Positions 22,653 through 32,933 of a DNA stretch of 64,000 nucleotides are shown one piece after another (position 1 is the stretch's first letter; the number at the start of each line of letters is the position of its first letter). Under the pieces are notes generated by a model. The model saw only the letters and a list, made by a program, of their open reading frames with translations. It did no database searches and was not told the DNA's origin. The stretch spans positions 1 to 64,000 of the forward strand of contig JAADII010000025.1 of assembly GCA_013151415.1 (NCBI GenBank), written 5' to 3'. The position numbers and the translations under genes are program-made. Source of the DNA: Chloroflexota bacterium (GTDB lineage: Bacteria; Chloroflexota; Anaerolineae; J102).

Positions 22653-25600
22653 TTGGAGCCTAGTTTCATGCGAACCCATACGCCAACACCGACTTCGTTG
22701 CACGACACGCTTTACCATCCCCGGTTCGAGCAAGACGCCTGCGGCATTGGACTTATTGCCGACATCCCCGGCCGGCGCAGTCATGAGATCGTGAGCATGG
22801 CCATCCAGGCGCTCACTTCTCTAGAACATCGCGCAGGCGTGGCCGCGGACGCGGGCACCGGTGATGGCGCAGGTCTTCTCACCCAGATCCCCATCACCTT
22901 TTTTGGCCAGGAATTGGGATTGAGCCAGATCAAATACGGCGATCTGGCGGTGGGCATGTTTTTTGCAGACCGCCGGTTGAGGCCGGAAGACTGGCAAGAG
23001 TGGGTCGAGCGCGAGTTGACGGTGGTTGGCCTGGAGGCGTTCGCCTGGCGTCGCGTGCCCACCAACCTGGAGGCGTTGGGCAAAGTTGCGGCCGAAACGC
23101 GCCCCGCTATTTGGCAAGTTTTTGTCGAGCGCCCCGATTTTTTGGATCGCGGTCGCCCCTTTGAAAAGGTGCTCTATCTCGCACGCCGCGCCATCGAATC
23201 AGAAGCGCGGTCTCGGCATGTGGATCTATACGTCGCCTCGCTTTCCAGCCACACCATTGTTTACAAGGGGTTAATGCTTGGTTCGCAATTGGCCAATTTC
23301 TACCCCGATTTGGCCGAGCCGGCGTATCGCAGCGCGATCAGCCTTTTTCATCAGCGCTACGCCACAAACACCTTCCCCAATTGGGAGCGCGCTCAGCCTT
23401 TCCGCATCCTCGCGCACAACGGCGAGATCAATACGATCCAGGGTAACATCAACTGGATGCACGCGCGCGAGCGTTCTCTCGGCGACAATGCATGGGTTGA
23501 AGCCATCAGTCCCATTATCGATATCGAAGGCTCCGATAGCGCCATGCTCGACAATGCGGTCGAGGCCCTGGTGCATAGTGGCCGCGAGCTGCGTCATGCG
23601 CTGATGATGCTGGTCCCCGAAGCCTGGGAGCGCACGCCCAACATGCCCAAAAGTTGGCGCGATTTCTATCGCTATCACGCTTGCCTCACCGAGCCCTGGG
23701 ATGGTCCGGCCGCGTTGGTGTTCACCGATGGTCGCGTCGCGGGCGCGGCCCTCGACCGCAACGGCCTGCGTCCCGCTCGTTATCAACGCACGCGCGACGG
23801 ACTGCTCATCTGCGGTTCGGAAACCGGCATTATTCCTCTTCCCGCCGATCAAATCATCCGTCGGGGCAAGTTGGGTCCTGGCCAAATGCTCATTGTCGAC
23901 ACCCAGCGCGGCCGGCTCTTGCTCAACGACGAAACCAAGACAGAGATATGCACGCGGCGCGATTATGGTCAATGGACGCGCACGAATCTCTATCATTTGG
24001 GCAAGTTAGACAACGCCCTGCGCGTGATGGCCCACAGCGCCATATCCGACTCCATTGGCGGTGAATTGGCCGAGCCGGTGTATGAAGAGGGGTTTCTGGC
24101 CGAACCGCCCGATGCGGACGAGCTCGAGCAAGACCTTTTGCCCCGCCAGCAGCTTTTTGGTTACACCACCGAATCTCTGGCCGCGGTGCTCAAACCTATG
24201 GCCATTGCCGGAAAAGAGCCGGTCGGATCCATGGGCGACGACACCCCGCCCGCGGTCATGTCCGAATTGCCGCGCTCCATCTTTCACTACTTCAAACAGC
24301 GTTTCGCCGAGGTGACCAACCCGCCCATCGATCCGCTGCGCGAACAGATCGTCATGTCGCTCACCACATTGTTGGGACGGCGTCGCAGCATTTTCGAGGA
24401 AACGCCCGAACATGCGCGCTTGCTGAAACTGGATAGTCCCATTCTCGATCGGGAAACCCTGGCCATGTTGCGGCGCCTGCGCCGCCCCGCGCATGTTCCC
24501 TTTGACGAGCATCATGATGGCCTGCCCTTTTCACTGGTGGAGCTGGACATGACTTTTCCGGTGGGTGAGGGCGTGCGAGGGCTGGAGGCGGCGCTCGACC
24601 GTTTATGCGCACAGGCGGCCGAGGCCTTGGCCAACGGGCATAACCTGATTCTGCTATCCGACCGCCTGGCCGGGCCCAACCGCGCGCCTGTGCCCAGCCT
24701 GTTGGCCGTGGGCGCGGTGCATCATTATCTCATTCATCGCGGTTTGCGCATGAACGGCAGCATCATCGTCGAGGCGGGCGATGTCACCGGCGTGCATCGG
24801 GCGGCCGCGCTCATTGGTTATGGCGCCAATGCCATTCACCCCTGGTTGGCTTTGGATAGCGTGCGCGATTTGGCTTTGGACGGTCGTCTCAAAGGCGTGA
24901 ATCAGGCCGAGGTCGCGGAGGCCAACTATCTCAAGGCGCAAGAGCTGGGTTTGTTGAAGATCATGTCCAAAATGGGCATTAGCTCGGTCGATAGCTATTG
25001 CGGCGCGCAAATATTCGAATGCATTGGCCTCGATATCAGTGTGATCGAGCGCTGTTTTGTGGGCACGCCCAGCCGTTTGGGCGGCGTGGGCTTCGAGAAG
25101 TTGGCCAATGATGCGCTTTATCGTCATAACCAGGCCTATCACACCTCGTCGGGTCGGCTCAGTCATTGGGGTTTCTTCAAATATCGCAAATCAGGCGAGG
25201 TTCATGCGCTCACGCCGGCCATTATCAATGCATTGCAAGAAGCCGTGCGCACACCCAATGCACTCAACGGCCGCTTCGATGAGGCCTACGCGGCCTATAA
25301 GCGCTACACCGATTTGCTCGCACAAAAGCCGCCCACCGATTTGCGCGATCTTCTCGATTTCAAGCCCGGTCGCAAGCCTATTCCCATCGAGGAGGTGGAG
25401 CCGGTCGAGGCGATTATGCGACGTTTCAGCACCGCGGCCATGTCTATGGGCGCGCTCAGCGAAGAAGCCCACGAGACGTTGGCCATCGCCATGAACCGCA
25501 TTGGCGGACGCTCCAACAGCGGCGAGGGCGGCGAAGACCCGACGCGATATGAAGACGAGCGCAACAGTCGCACCAAACAGGTGGCTTCGGGTCGCTTTGG

Positions 25601-27302
25601 CGTGACCCCGGCCTACCTCGTTTCGGCCGACGAGTTGCAGATCAAAATGGCGCAAGGCTCGAAACCGGGCGAGGGCGGCCATCTTCCCGGCCATAAAGTC
25701 ACCGAAAAGATCGCGTCCATCCGCCTGACCACGCCCGGCGTCGCGCTTATCTCGCCGCCTCCTCACCACGATATTTATTCCATTGAAGATCTGGCCCAGC
25801 TCATCTACGACTTGCGCCAGATCAACCCTGCGGCCGAGATCAACGTCAAGCTGGTTTCTGAAGCCGGGGTGGGCGCGGTCGCGGCCGGGGTGGCCAAGGG
25901 ACGGGCCGATAGCGTGCTCATTTCGGGGAGCAACGGCGGCACGGGCGCGTCGCCCCTCTCCTCCATCAAGCATGCAGGCATCCCTTGGGAGATCGGCCTG
26001 GCCGAAACGCAACAAGTGTTGCGCGCGAATGGTTTGCGCGACCGCATCATCGTGCGAGCGGATGGCGGGCTGCGCAGCGGGCGCGATGTGATCATGGCCG
26101 CGATCTTGGGCGCGGACGAGTTTTCCTTCGGCACGCTGGCCATGATCGCCGAAGGCTGCATCATGGCGCGCGTGTGTCATCGCAACACGTGCCCGGTCGG
26201 CGTGGCCACTCAAGACCCCAAACTACGCGCCAAGTTCGCGGGCAAGCCGGAGCATGTCATCGCCATGTTCACCTTCATCGCCCAGGAGGTGCGCGAAATC
26301 CTGGCCCAGTTGGGGTTCCGCTCGCTGAACGAGATCATCGGTCGCACCGACCTGGTGGAACAGCGCCACACCGATGAAACCGCGCTCGATTCGCTCGATT
26401 TGAGTCGCATTCTGGCCCAGCCCGATGTGCCCACCCCGCGTCATTTCATTGCCCGACCCGATTACGACGATCCCAACTCGTTGGGCAATCGTCTGGCCGA
26501 GGCTGTGGTCGCGGCCATCGCCCTAAATCAACTGCCCTTCCGTCGCGAGGTGGCCATCTCCAACACCGACCGCACAGTGGGTGCGCGGCTCAGCGGGCGC
26601 TTGGTGCAGATGGGCCGCCCCGAACTCCCGCCCAACAGCGTGGATGTGGTTTTTCGCGGGAGCGCAGGACAATCTTTCGGCGCGTTCATCCCTCAGGGCG
26701 TGCGTTTCACGCTCATCGGCGACGCGAACGATTATGTGGGCAAAGGGCTGGCCGGCGGCGTGATCGTGATCCGCCCGCCCGAAGATGCAGGTTTCGTGTG
26801 GAGCGAAAGCTATATTGTGGGCAACACTTGTCTTTATGGCGCAACGGGCGGCGCGCTTTATGCCGCAGGTCGCGCGGGCGAACGGTTCGCGGTGCGCAAC
26901 AGCCGCGCGAATGCGGTCATCGAGGGCGTGGGCGACCACGGCTGCGAATACATGACGGGCGGAACTGTGGTCGTATTGGGCCGCACGGGCGCGAATTTCG
27001 GCGCGGGCATGACCGGCGGCCAAGCGTTCGTTCTCGATCCCGGCCCGGTTTACGATCCCGAGTTCCCCTCGCGTGTGAACCAGGAGTTGGTTTACATTAC
27101 TCGCGTCAAAGATCCCGCGGCGCGAGCGCTCCTTTATCGCATGGTCAGCGAGCACCTCGAGGCCACCGAGAGCCCCTTGGCCGCCGATTTGTTGGCCAAT
27201 TGGGACGAAGTGTTGCCTCGTTTCTGGCATGTGCGTCCGCGTTGGATGTTGGAGCAAGCCGAACAACGCGAGCGCGTGGTTATCCCCCGCAAAAAGGGAT
27301 GA
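22653..27302 (+). CDS. gltB: Glutamate synthase large subunit
   Basis: DACGIGLIADI class II GATase N-terminus, SNSGEGGEDPTRY, GSNGGTGASPLSSIKHAG, C-terminal GXGXG repeats. Confidence 0.97.
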   Translation: MEPSFMRTHTPTPTSLHDTLYHPRFEQDACGIGLIADIPGRRSHEIVSMAIQALTSLEHRAGVAADAGTGDGAGLLTQIPITFFGQELGLSQIKYGDLAVGMFFADRRLRPEDWQEWVERELTVVGLEAFAWRRVPTNLEALGKVAAETRPAIWQVFVERPDFLDRGRPFEKVLYLARRAIESEARSRHVDLYVASLSSHTIVYKGLMLGSQLANFYPDLAEPAYRSAISLFHQRYATNTFPNWERAQPFRILAHNGEINTIQGNINWMHARERSLGDNAWVEAISPIIDIEGSDSAMLDNAVEALVHSGRELRHALMMLVPEAWERTPNMPKSWRDFYRYHACLTEPWDGPAALVFTDGRVAGAALDRNGLRPARYQRTRDGLLICGSETGIIPLPADQIIRRGKLGPGQMLIVDTQRGRLLLNDETKTEICTRRDYGQWTRTNLYHLGKLDNALRVMAHSAISDSIGGELAEPVYEEGFLAEPPDADELEQDLLPRQQLFGYTTESLAAVLKPMAIAGKEPVGSMGDDTPPAVMSELPRSIFHYFKQRFAEVTNPPIDPLREQIVMSLTTLLGRRRSIFEETPEHARLLKLDSPILDRETLAMLRRLRRPAHVPFDEHHDGLPFSLVELDMTFPVGEGVRGLEAALDRLCAQAAEALANGHNLILLSDRLAGPNRAPVPSLLAVGAVHHYLIHRGLRMNGSIIVEAGDVTGVHRAAALIGYGANAIHPWLALDSVRDLALDGRLKGVNQAEVAEANYLKAQELGLLKIMSKMGISSVDSYCGAQIFECIGLDISVIERCFVGTPSRLGGVGFEKLANDALYRHNQAYHTSSGRLSHWGFFKYRKSGEVHALTPAIINALQEAVRTPNALNGRFDEAYAAYKRYTDLLAQKPPTDLRDLLDFKPGRKPIPIEEVEPVEAIMRRFSTAAMSMGALSEEAHETLAIAMNRIGGRSNSGEGGEDPTRYEDERNSRTKQVASGRFGVTPAYLVSADELQIKMAQGSKPGEGGHLPGHKVTEKIASIRLTTPGVALISPPPHHDIYSIEDLAQLIYDLRQINPAAEINVKLVSEAGVGAVAAGVAKGRADSVLISGSNGGTGASPLSSIKHAGIPWEIGLAETQQVLRANGLRDRIIVRADGGLRSGRDVIMAAILGADEFSFGTLAMIAEGCIMARVCHRNTCPVGVATQDPKLRAKFAGKPEHVIAMFTFIAQEVREILAQLGFRSLNEIIGRTDLVEQRHTDETALDSLDLSRILAQPDVPTPRHFIARPDYDDPNSLGNRLAEAVVAAIALNQLPFRREVAISNTDRTVGARLSGRLVQMGRPELPPNSVDVVFRGSAGQSFGAFIPQGVRFTLIGDANDYVGKGLAGGVIVIRPPEDAGFVWSESYIVGNTCLYGATGGALYAAGRAGERFAVRNSRANAVIEGVGDHGCEYMTGGTVVVLGRTGANFGAGMTGGQAFVLDPGPVYDPEFPSRVNQELVYITRVKDPAARALLYRMVSEHLEATESPLAADLLANWDEVLPRFWHVRPRWMLEQAEQRERVVIPRKKG

Positions 27303-27315
27303 AAGTAATAAAGAA

Positions 27316-27348
27316 AAAGAGCGCCGAGAATCATTCTCGGCGCTCTTT
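27316..27348. terminator. Bidirectional intrinsic terminator between gltB and hsp20
   Basis: AAAGAGCGCCGAGA ATCAT TCTCGGCGCTCTTT. Confidence 0.88.
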
Positions 27349-27353
27349 CGGTT

Positions 27354-27914
27354 TTACGCTGCTTTCACCTTCACACCGGTTTCTTTCCTGCCGCCTTTGC
27401 CAACGCTCAGCTTGGGGAGCTTGATCTTGGGAACGCTGACCTTGATGCGATTAATCAGGTTCTCGTCTTTGTGTTCCTTGGGCAGGGTGATGCGCAGGAT
27501 GCCGTTTTTCAGCTCCGCGTTGGCCTTTTCGCCCTTCACCGCGACCGGCAGCGGAATGGTGCGCTGCAACATGCCCATGCGTCGCTCTCTCAAGTACCAA
27601 CCGCTTCGTTCCTCCTCTTTCTCTTCCGCCATCCTGGCGCGAATGGTCAACATGCCATTGCGCTCTTCGATCTCGATCTGATCCGCATCGACGCCGGGCA
27701 CGGTCGCTTCCACAATCAGCGCGTCGTCGGTTTCATAGATGTCCAGGGGCAGGTTGCCCATGCCCGCGAACACACTGGGTCGCACAAACCAGTCATCCAG
27801 GAGGGCGGCGGGCCGCAGCATCAGCGGAGAGAAGAATTCATCGAATTCTCGCTCCCACAAGCTGGTCGGGCGCAACATATCGAACACCGGATCATATCGA
27901 ACCAACGCGGCCAT
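27354..27914 (-). CDS. Hsp20/alpha-crystallin family protein
   Basis: LPLDIYETDDALIVEATVPGV...YLRERRMGMLQRTIPLPVAV...ILRITLPK. Confidence 0.95.
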   Translation of the reverse strand: MAALVRYDPVFDMLRPTSLWEREFDEFFSPLMLRPAALLDDWFVRPSVFAGMGNLPLDIYETDDALIVEATVPGVDADQIEIEERNGMLTIRARMAEEKEEERSGWYLRERRMGMLQRTIPLPVAVKGEKANAELKNGILRITLPKEHKDENLINRIKVSVPKIKLPKLSVGKGGRKETGVKVKAA

Positions 27915-28079
27915 ATTATCACCTCCTTTTGCCGGATTTGCCCATAAGACTGTTTTCTCTTATGGGAGCGCTTATTGCCTTTTTGTGTTTGCCGTTGCTG
28001 GTGGCGGCTAGGCCGCCATGCGAAAGACGCAATCGAGAGGCCTCCCCGCACATGCGAAGAGGCCTCTTCCCCGCCAGGA

Positions 28080-28526
28080 TTAGCTGGCTTTGATGGTGAT
28101 GTGCTTGGGCTTCACCTCTTCGGCCTTGGGCACTCGCAGCATCAGCACACCGTTCTCATAGGTGGCTTCCACCGCATCAGCCTTCACCGGAACCGGCAAG
28201 GTGATGCTGCGCTGGAATTGCCCATAGCGGCGCTCCCGCAGATGATAGCGGGCGTCTTTCAGGCTCTCGTCCTCCGGAATCTCACCCTGGATCGTCAGCA
28301 CATTGTCGGTCAGCGTGATGTCCAGGTCCTCGACGCGAATGCCAGGAATGGAGGCTTTCACGAAAAATTCTTCATCGGTCTCCGCCACATCCAGCGCCAG
28401 CAACCACTTGGCCGGTTCGCGCCAGACCGGAATGGTGCTGCCCAGCTCAGCCTCGAACAGCCGATCGAAGGCGTCGCGCAGTTGCATCATTTCGCGGAAC
28501 GGGTCCCAGCGAGTCAGCGTCGTCAT
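28080..28526 (-). CDS. Hsp20/alpha-crystallin family protein
   Basis: MTTLTRWDPFREMMQLRDAFDRLF...YHLRERRYGQFQRSITLP. Confidence 0.96.
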   Translation of the reverse strand: MTTLTRWDPFREMMQLRDAFDRLFEAELGSTIPVWREPAKWLLALDVAETDEEFFVKASIPGIRVEDLDITLTDNVLTIQGEIPEDESLKDARYHLRERRYGQFQRSITLPVPVKADAVEATYENGVLMLRVPKAEEVKPKHITIKAS

Positions 28527-28719
28527 GACACCACCTCCTTTTTAAGTGAGATTGTGTCGACGATGGATGCACGATGAAGACACTCGATCAGCGGAAGCTG
28601 GTGAGGACAGTTTCCACTCTACTGATCATAGACAAAAATGTAAGAGCGACGTATGCGAAAGATTAGTAATTCGTTAGAACCGAGGACGCGTATTATGAAC
28701 GTTGGGGGTGCTTTGAAAA

Positions 28720-28783
28720 TAGACGATAAGACCATAAGACGATAGGACGATGGGGTTAGGTTCGGCCATGGTCCCATCGTCTA
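28720..28783. repeat. GACGAT-rich palindromic intergenic element, copy 2
   Basis: tagacgataagacc...ggtcccatcgtcta inverted ends (12/14). Confidence 0.6.
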
Positions 28784-28928
28784 CTTTGGTCTACGTTGGT
28801 CGGCGCAAGCGATTTTCATCGGTATCGGAGCGGACAAGCCCGCGGCCGGACTGCTTTAGAAGCCCGAACAAGGACGATGATTTGTCTGGCGATGGACAAG
28901 AAGAGCGTTTCTCTGCTACAATGACATT

Positions 28929-30302
28929 ATGACAAATCCTTTCCGTCAGCTTCCCAGCATCGACCGGTTGCTCGCCCGGCCTGAATTGGTCGAGACCATC
29001 GCCATGTATGGTCGAGCGGGCGTGCGCGATATCGCGCGCGATTTGCTGGGAGAAACTCGCGTCGCGATTCGGAAGGGAGCGACGCCGCCCGAGATCGATG
29101 AGCTCATCACCCAATTGCTGGCGCGCATTCGTCGCGAGTTCTCCCCCTCTCTGCGATCCGCGCTCAACGCGACCGGCGTCATCATCCACACCAATTTGGG
29201 TCGCGCGCCCCTGTCGTTGGCTGCTCGCGAGGCCATGATGGCTGCGGCCGCAGGGTACGGCAATCTCGAATACGATTTGGAACAGGGCCGCCGCGGCAGC
29301 CGATACGTCCACGCCGAACGTCTTCTTTGCCGGCTGACCGGGGCCGAGGCCGCATTGGTGGTGAATAACAACGCCGCGGCCGTGACTTTGGTTTTGCGTC
29401 ATTTGGCCCGCGGCCGCGAGGTGATTATTTCGCGAGGGGAGTTGGTGGAAATCGGCGGCGGTTTTCGCATTCCCGACATTTTGCAACAGAGCGGCGCGCG
29501 ACTGGTGGAGGTGGGAACCACGAACCGCACCCGCCTGGCCGATTATGCAATCGCGCTCGGTTCCGACACAGCCGCCATTCTAAAAGTGCATCAATCCAAT
29601 TTCCGTATTGTCGGTTTCAGTGAAAGCGCGTCTCTGGCGGAATTGGTGAGGCTGGTCAATGATTGGGTTTGGCCTGTTCCCGTAATCAACGATTTGGGCA
29701 GTGGAACATTGCTCGATACGCGACCCTTTGGTCTGGCTTATGAGCCGACCGTGCAAGATAGCGTGCAGGCCGGAGCCAACATCACCACTTTTAGTGGCGA
29801 TAAGCTGCTTGGCGGCCCCCAGGCGGGCGTCATAGTGGGCGATAAAGCCATTATCGAGGCATTAAAACTCGAGCCATTGACGCGCGCCATGCGCGTGGAT
29901 AAGATCACCCTGGCCGCGCTTCAGGCCACGCTCATGGCTTATGCGCGCGAAACAGCTGTTGAAGAAATTCCGGTGTGGCGTATGATCGCCGCTCAACCCG
30001 AGGCCCTGGCCCATCGCGCTGAGAGTTGGGCCGACGCGTTGGTTGCAGCCGGATTGCCGGTCGAATTACGACCTGGGCAAAGCGCGATCGGTGGCGGCGC
30101 TTTGCCCGGCCAAACCCTGCCCACCACCTTATTAGCGGTTTTGAGCGATAAACCGCAATCTCTGGCCGCGCGTTTGCGAGCAAACGATCCCCCAGTGGTT
30201 GCCCGTATTGAAGAAGACGCCGTAGTGTTCGACCCGCGCACCATCTCGCCTGATGAAGAGCCGGGGCTCCTTCGCGCCATTCAAGATGCTTGGGCGCAAT
30301 AG
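28929..30302 (+). CDS. selA: L-seryl-tRNA(Sec) selenium transferase
   Basis: RQLPSIDRLL, NATGVIIHTNLGRAPL, VNNNAAAV, KVHQSNFRIVGF, SGDKLLGGPQAG. Confidence 0.95.
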   Translation: MTNPFRQLPSIDRLLARPELVETIAMYGRAGVRDIARDLLGETRVAIRKGATPPEIDELITQLLARIRREFSPSLRSALNATGVIIHTNLGRAPLSLAAREAMMAAAAGYGNLEYDLEQGRRGSRYVHAERLLCRLTGAEAALVVNNNAAAVTLVLRHLARGREVIISRGELVEIGGGFRIPDILQQSGARLVEVGTTNRTRLADYAIALGSDTAAILKVHQSNFRIVGFSESASLAELVRLVNDWVWPVPVINDLGSGTLLDTRPFGLAYEPTVQDSVQAGANITTFSGDKLLGGPQAGVIVGDKAIIEALKLEPLTRAMRVDKITLAALQATLMAYARETAVEEIPVWRMIAAQPEALAHRAESWADALVAAGLPVELRPGQSAIGGGALPGQTLPTTLLAVLSDKPQSLAARLRANDPPVVARIEEDAVVFDPRTISPDEEPGLLRAIQDAWAQ

Positions 30303-30399
30303 AAAAAAGCGCATTCAATCGACTCACCATATGGTTTCTCATGAGGTTGGCGTCTATAATTGGGAAAGGCGACACCTTAACACACCATAGAGGATCATC

Positions 30400-30804
30400 A
30401 TGAAAATCAAACTTACCGGCCGGGTGATTCGCGCCGGTCGGGTTGAAGGAGAAGCTCTGGTGAGCCATGCTCCCATCGGTTTTTTGGGCGGCGTCGACCC
30501 AGAAACCGGCGTCATCCTCGATCCCAACCATCCTCTTAAGGGCAAGTCCATTGCCGGAAAGATATTGGTTTTTCCTCATGGCAAGGGTTCAACCGTTGGC
30601 TCATATACGATCTTGCGTCTGGCCCGTTCGGGCGCGGCGCCTCTGGCCATGATCAACGCCAATTCCGAGGCCATCACGGCGGTGGGCGCCATTATCGCCG
30701 ATATCCCTATGATCGATCAGGTGGACATTTATCATTTTCGCACCGGCGATCTTGTTCGCATCGAGAATGAGCGCATTGAAATCGTGCGGGAAAATAATCT
30801 ATAA
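30400..30804 (+). CDS. Aconitase X swivel domain protein (DUF126)
   Basis: GEALVSHAPIGFLGGVDPETGVI..HPLKGKSIAGKILVFPHGKGSTVGSYTI. Confidence 0.93.
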   Translation: MKIKLTGRVIRAGRVEGEALVSHAPIGFLGGVDPETGVILDPNHPLKGKSIAGKILVFPHGKGSTVGSYTILRLARSGAAPLAMINANSEAITAVGAIIADIPMIDQVDIYHFRTGDLVRIENERIEIVRENNL

Positions 30805-30819
30805 CATATGATTGTCCGC

Positions 30820-31590
30820 TCATTCGATGGGCGAGAGCCATCGATCTTCGCCGTCGCCTTCTGCGGCCCAGCCCACCAATCCATCGGCCCTTTGCACTCG
30901 CCACCAGCGGAAGCCGTCCACCACAACCGGCCCGCCAATCACTGCAAAGCGCGTCCCGCGGAGCACCCGTCGCGCGCGCAAAGATGATTTGCTGGGTTCA
31001 TAACGCACGGCCAGTGAACGGCCAAACTGCACCGTGACCATGACTGTGTCGCCCAAACGCACAGGTCGGTTCACGGGTCGTGGCTCGCCAATGTCGCCAT
31101 TCACCCATAGGTCTTCGCCATCGCCCCCCGCGACCCACCCCGCGCGACCATAGCCATCATCCACCCGCCACCAAATATAACCGTCGGCCTGTACAGGCCC
31201 TTCGACCACCGTCACCAATACACCCGCACCAAAGCGCCCCAGGCGTTTGGCCTTGGTGGAGGGCGCTTCGCGAATGTTCAATCCGGTGCGGGCCACGATG
31301 CGAGCCGGTTGACCAAGTGCGATATTGCCCGGTGGAGTGGGGGTCGCGGTCGGTTGGTCTGGCTCAGGAGATGCAGCGGCATTCAACTGTTTTGTCGCCG
31401 TCTGCATCAGTGATATAGCCTGGGGTCGAGGGCGCGGCGTAGGCGTGCTCGTTGGCCGTCGTGGCGTGGGTGTGGGCCAGGGGGTGGGCGTTGCGTTGGG
31501 GCGAGGCGCGAAGCTGCCGCAAGCCAGACTGGTTGTCAGGAGCAGTAAAATGGCGAAAAGCCCACGGATTTGGTGAGCGCGTTCCCTCAT
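30820..31590 (-). CDS. SH3b-domain lipoprotein with Pro/Thr stalk
   Basis: Lipobox LLLLTTSLAC, TPTPWPTPTPRRPTSTPTP stalk, two SH3b-like repeats (GLNIREAPSTKAKRLG; VDGFRWWRVQ). Confidence 0.8.
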   Translation of the reverse strand: MRERAHQIRGLFAILLLLTTSLACGSFAPRPNATPTPWPTPTPRRPTSTPTPRPRPQAISLMQTATKQLNAAASPEPDQPTATPTPPGNIALGQPARIVARTGLNIREAPSTKAKRLGRFGAGVLVTVVEGPVQADGYIWWRVDDGYGRAGWVAGGDGEDLWVNGDIGEPRPVNRPVRLGDTVMVTVQFGRSLAVRYEPSKSSLRARRVLRGTRFAVIGGPVVVDGFRWWRVQRADGLVGWAAEGDGEDRWLSPIE

Positions 31591-31649
31591 AGAGATGCAA
31601 GGATAGTTTTCTTTTCGACATCTGTCAAGCGCTGCGATACAATGGTCTT

Positions 31650-32933
31650 ATGACGGATCTGAATCTCACCTCTGAAGAGCAAGCTTTGCTGGAAGGCGCA
31701 GCCGGGCCGGGCGTGCAACGCGCGATGGAAATTGTGGTTGCATTGGGCCGTATTTATGGCGCGGCCGATCTGGTTCCGGTTGAGCATGTGCAGATTTCCG
31801 GCGTCAGTTACAAAAATTTGGGTGATGCGGGCGTGGCTTTTTTGCACGAGTGGGCCGGGCAAGGCGCAAAGGTGCGCGTGCCCACCACCTTGAATCCCGC
31901 CGGCATGGAGTTGGCGCGCTGGCAAGAAATGGGTTTTGATGCCGAATTCGCTCGCCCTCAGCTGGCGGCCATCGATGCTTTTGTTCGCATGGGCGTTGTT
32001 CCCACTATGTCATGCACGCCCTATCTCTTTCCCAACTACGCGCCGCGTCGCGGCGCACATTTGGCCTGGGCCGAGTCTAGTGCGGTGGTGTGGGCCAATT
32101 CGGTGGTGGGGGCGTTTACGAATCGGGAAGGCGGCCCAAGCGCGTTGGCCGCGGCTATTGTGGGGCGCACGGCCCGTTATGGTTATCACTTGCCCGAACA
32201 ACGTCGGGCCACTCATGTAATCGAGATCCGTTGTCCGGTTAAGAGCATCGCCGATTTTGGAGCACTGAGTTATGTGGTGGGCAAGGCCGTGGGCGATGGC
32301 GTCCCCTATTTTGTGGATCTGGCAAGTTGGTTGCCTCCTCTGCCTGATGACTTAACCGAGGGTGGCGCGGCCGGTGATCGCCTGAAAACCTTGGGCGCGG
32401 GGTTGGCCGCGTATGGCGCGGTGGCACTCTACCATATCGAGGGTTACACGCCCGAAGCTCGCGATTTGGGAAGAAAACTGCTTTCGTCGCATGCCAAGCG
32501 GTTGGTGGTTGAAAGCCTGGACGAAGGCTACGCGGTCATGGATGCGAATCCTGAAACCACTGAAATTGATCTGGTGACCATTGGCTGCCCACACGCATCG
32601 TTGAGCGAATTGCGTCGCGTGGCCGAGCGTTTGCGCGGGGAGCGTCTGCGCGCGCGGCTATGGGTGACCACGGCCCGGCTCACTCGAGAGCGGGCCGAAG
32701 CCGAGGGATTGGTGCGTATTATCGAGGAGGCCGGAGGCGAGGTTGTGGCCGACACTTGCGCCGTGGTTGCGCCTATTCGCGGCCTGGGAGTTCGGCGCAT
32801 GGCCACCAATGCAGGGAAGATGGCCTGCTATGCGCCCATGCATAGCGGTGTGGAAATGCGTTATGGCACGCTCGACCAATGTTTGGAAGCGGCGATTCGG
32901 GGTTCGTGGCCCAAGGCATTGTCAGATCAATGA
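31650..32933 (+). CDS. Aconitase X catalytic domain protein (DUF521)
   Basis: LTSEEQALLEGAAGPGVQRAMEIVVALGRIYGA, CTPYLFPNYAPRRGAHLAWAESSAVVWANSVVGAFTNREGGPSALAAAIVGRTARYGYH. Confidence 0.94.
   Translation: MTDLNLTSEEQALLEGAAGPGVQRAMEIVVALGRIYGAADLVPVEHVQISGVSYKNLGDAGVAFLHEWAGQGAKVRVPTTLNPAGMELARWQEMGFDAEFARPQLAAIDAFVRMGVVPTMSCTPYLFPNYAPRRGAHLAWAESSAVVWANSVVGAFTNREGGPSALAAAIVGRTARYGYHLPEQRRATHVIEIRCPVKSIADFGALSYVVGKAVGDGVPYFVDLASWLPPLPDDLTEGGAAGDRLKTLGAGLAAYGAVALYHIEGYTPEARDLGRKLLSSHAKRLVVESLDEGYAVMDANPETTEIDLVTIGCPHASLSELRRVAERLRGERLRARLWVTTARLTRERAEAEGLVRIIEEAGGEVVADTCAVVAPIRGLGVRRMATNAGKMACYAPMHSGVEMRYGTLDQCLEAAIRGSWPKALSDQ

Noticed and set aside
22620-22660. CGTTCACC-like sequence upstream of gltB considered as a glnA/glutamine riboswitch
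   Set aside because: Only a short match; the remaining conserved glnA-RNA core could not be found.
25191-26213. 340-aa minus-strand ORF inside gltB
   Set aside because: Antisense shadow ORF of gltB, low-complexity composition.
28600-28928. tRNA-Sec upstream of selA
   Set aside because: Inspected for a long-variable-arm tRNA with UCA anticodon; no cloverleaf recognised.
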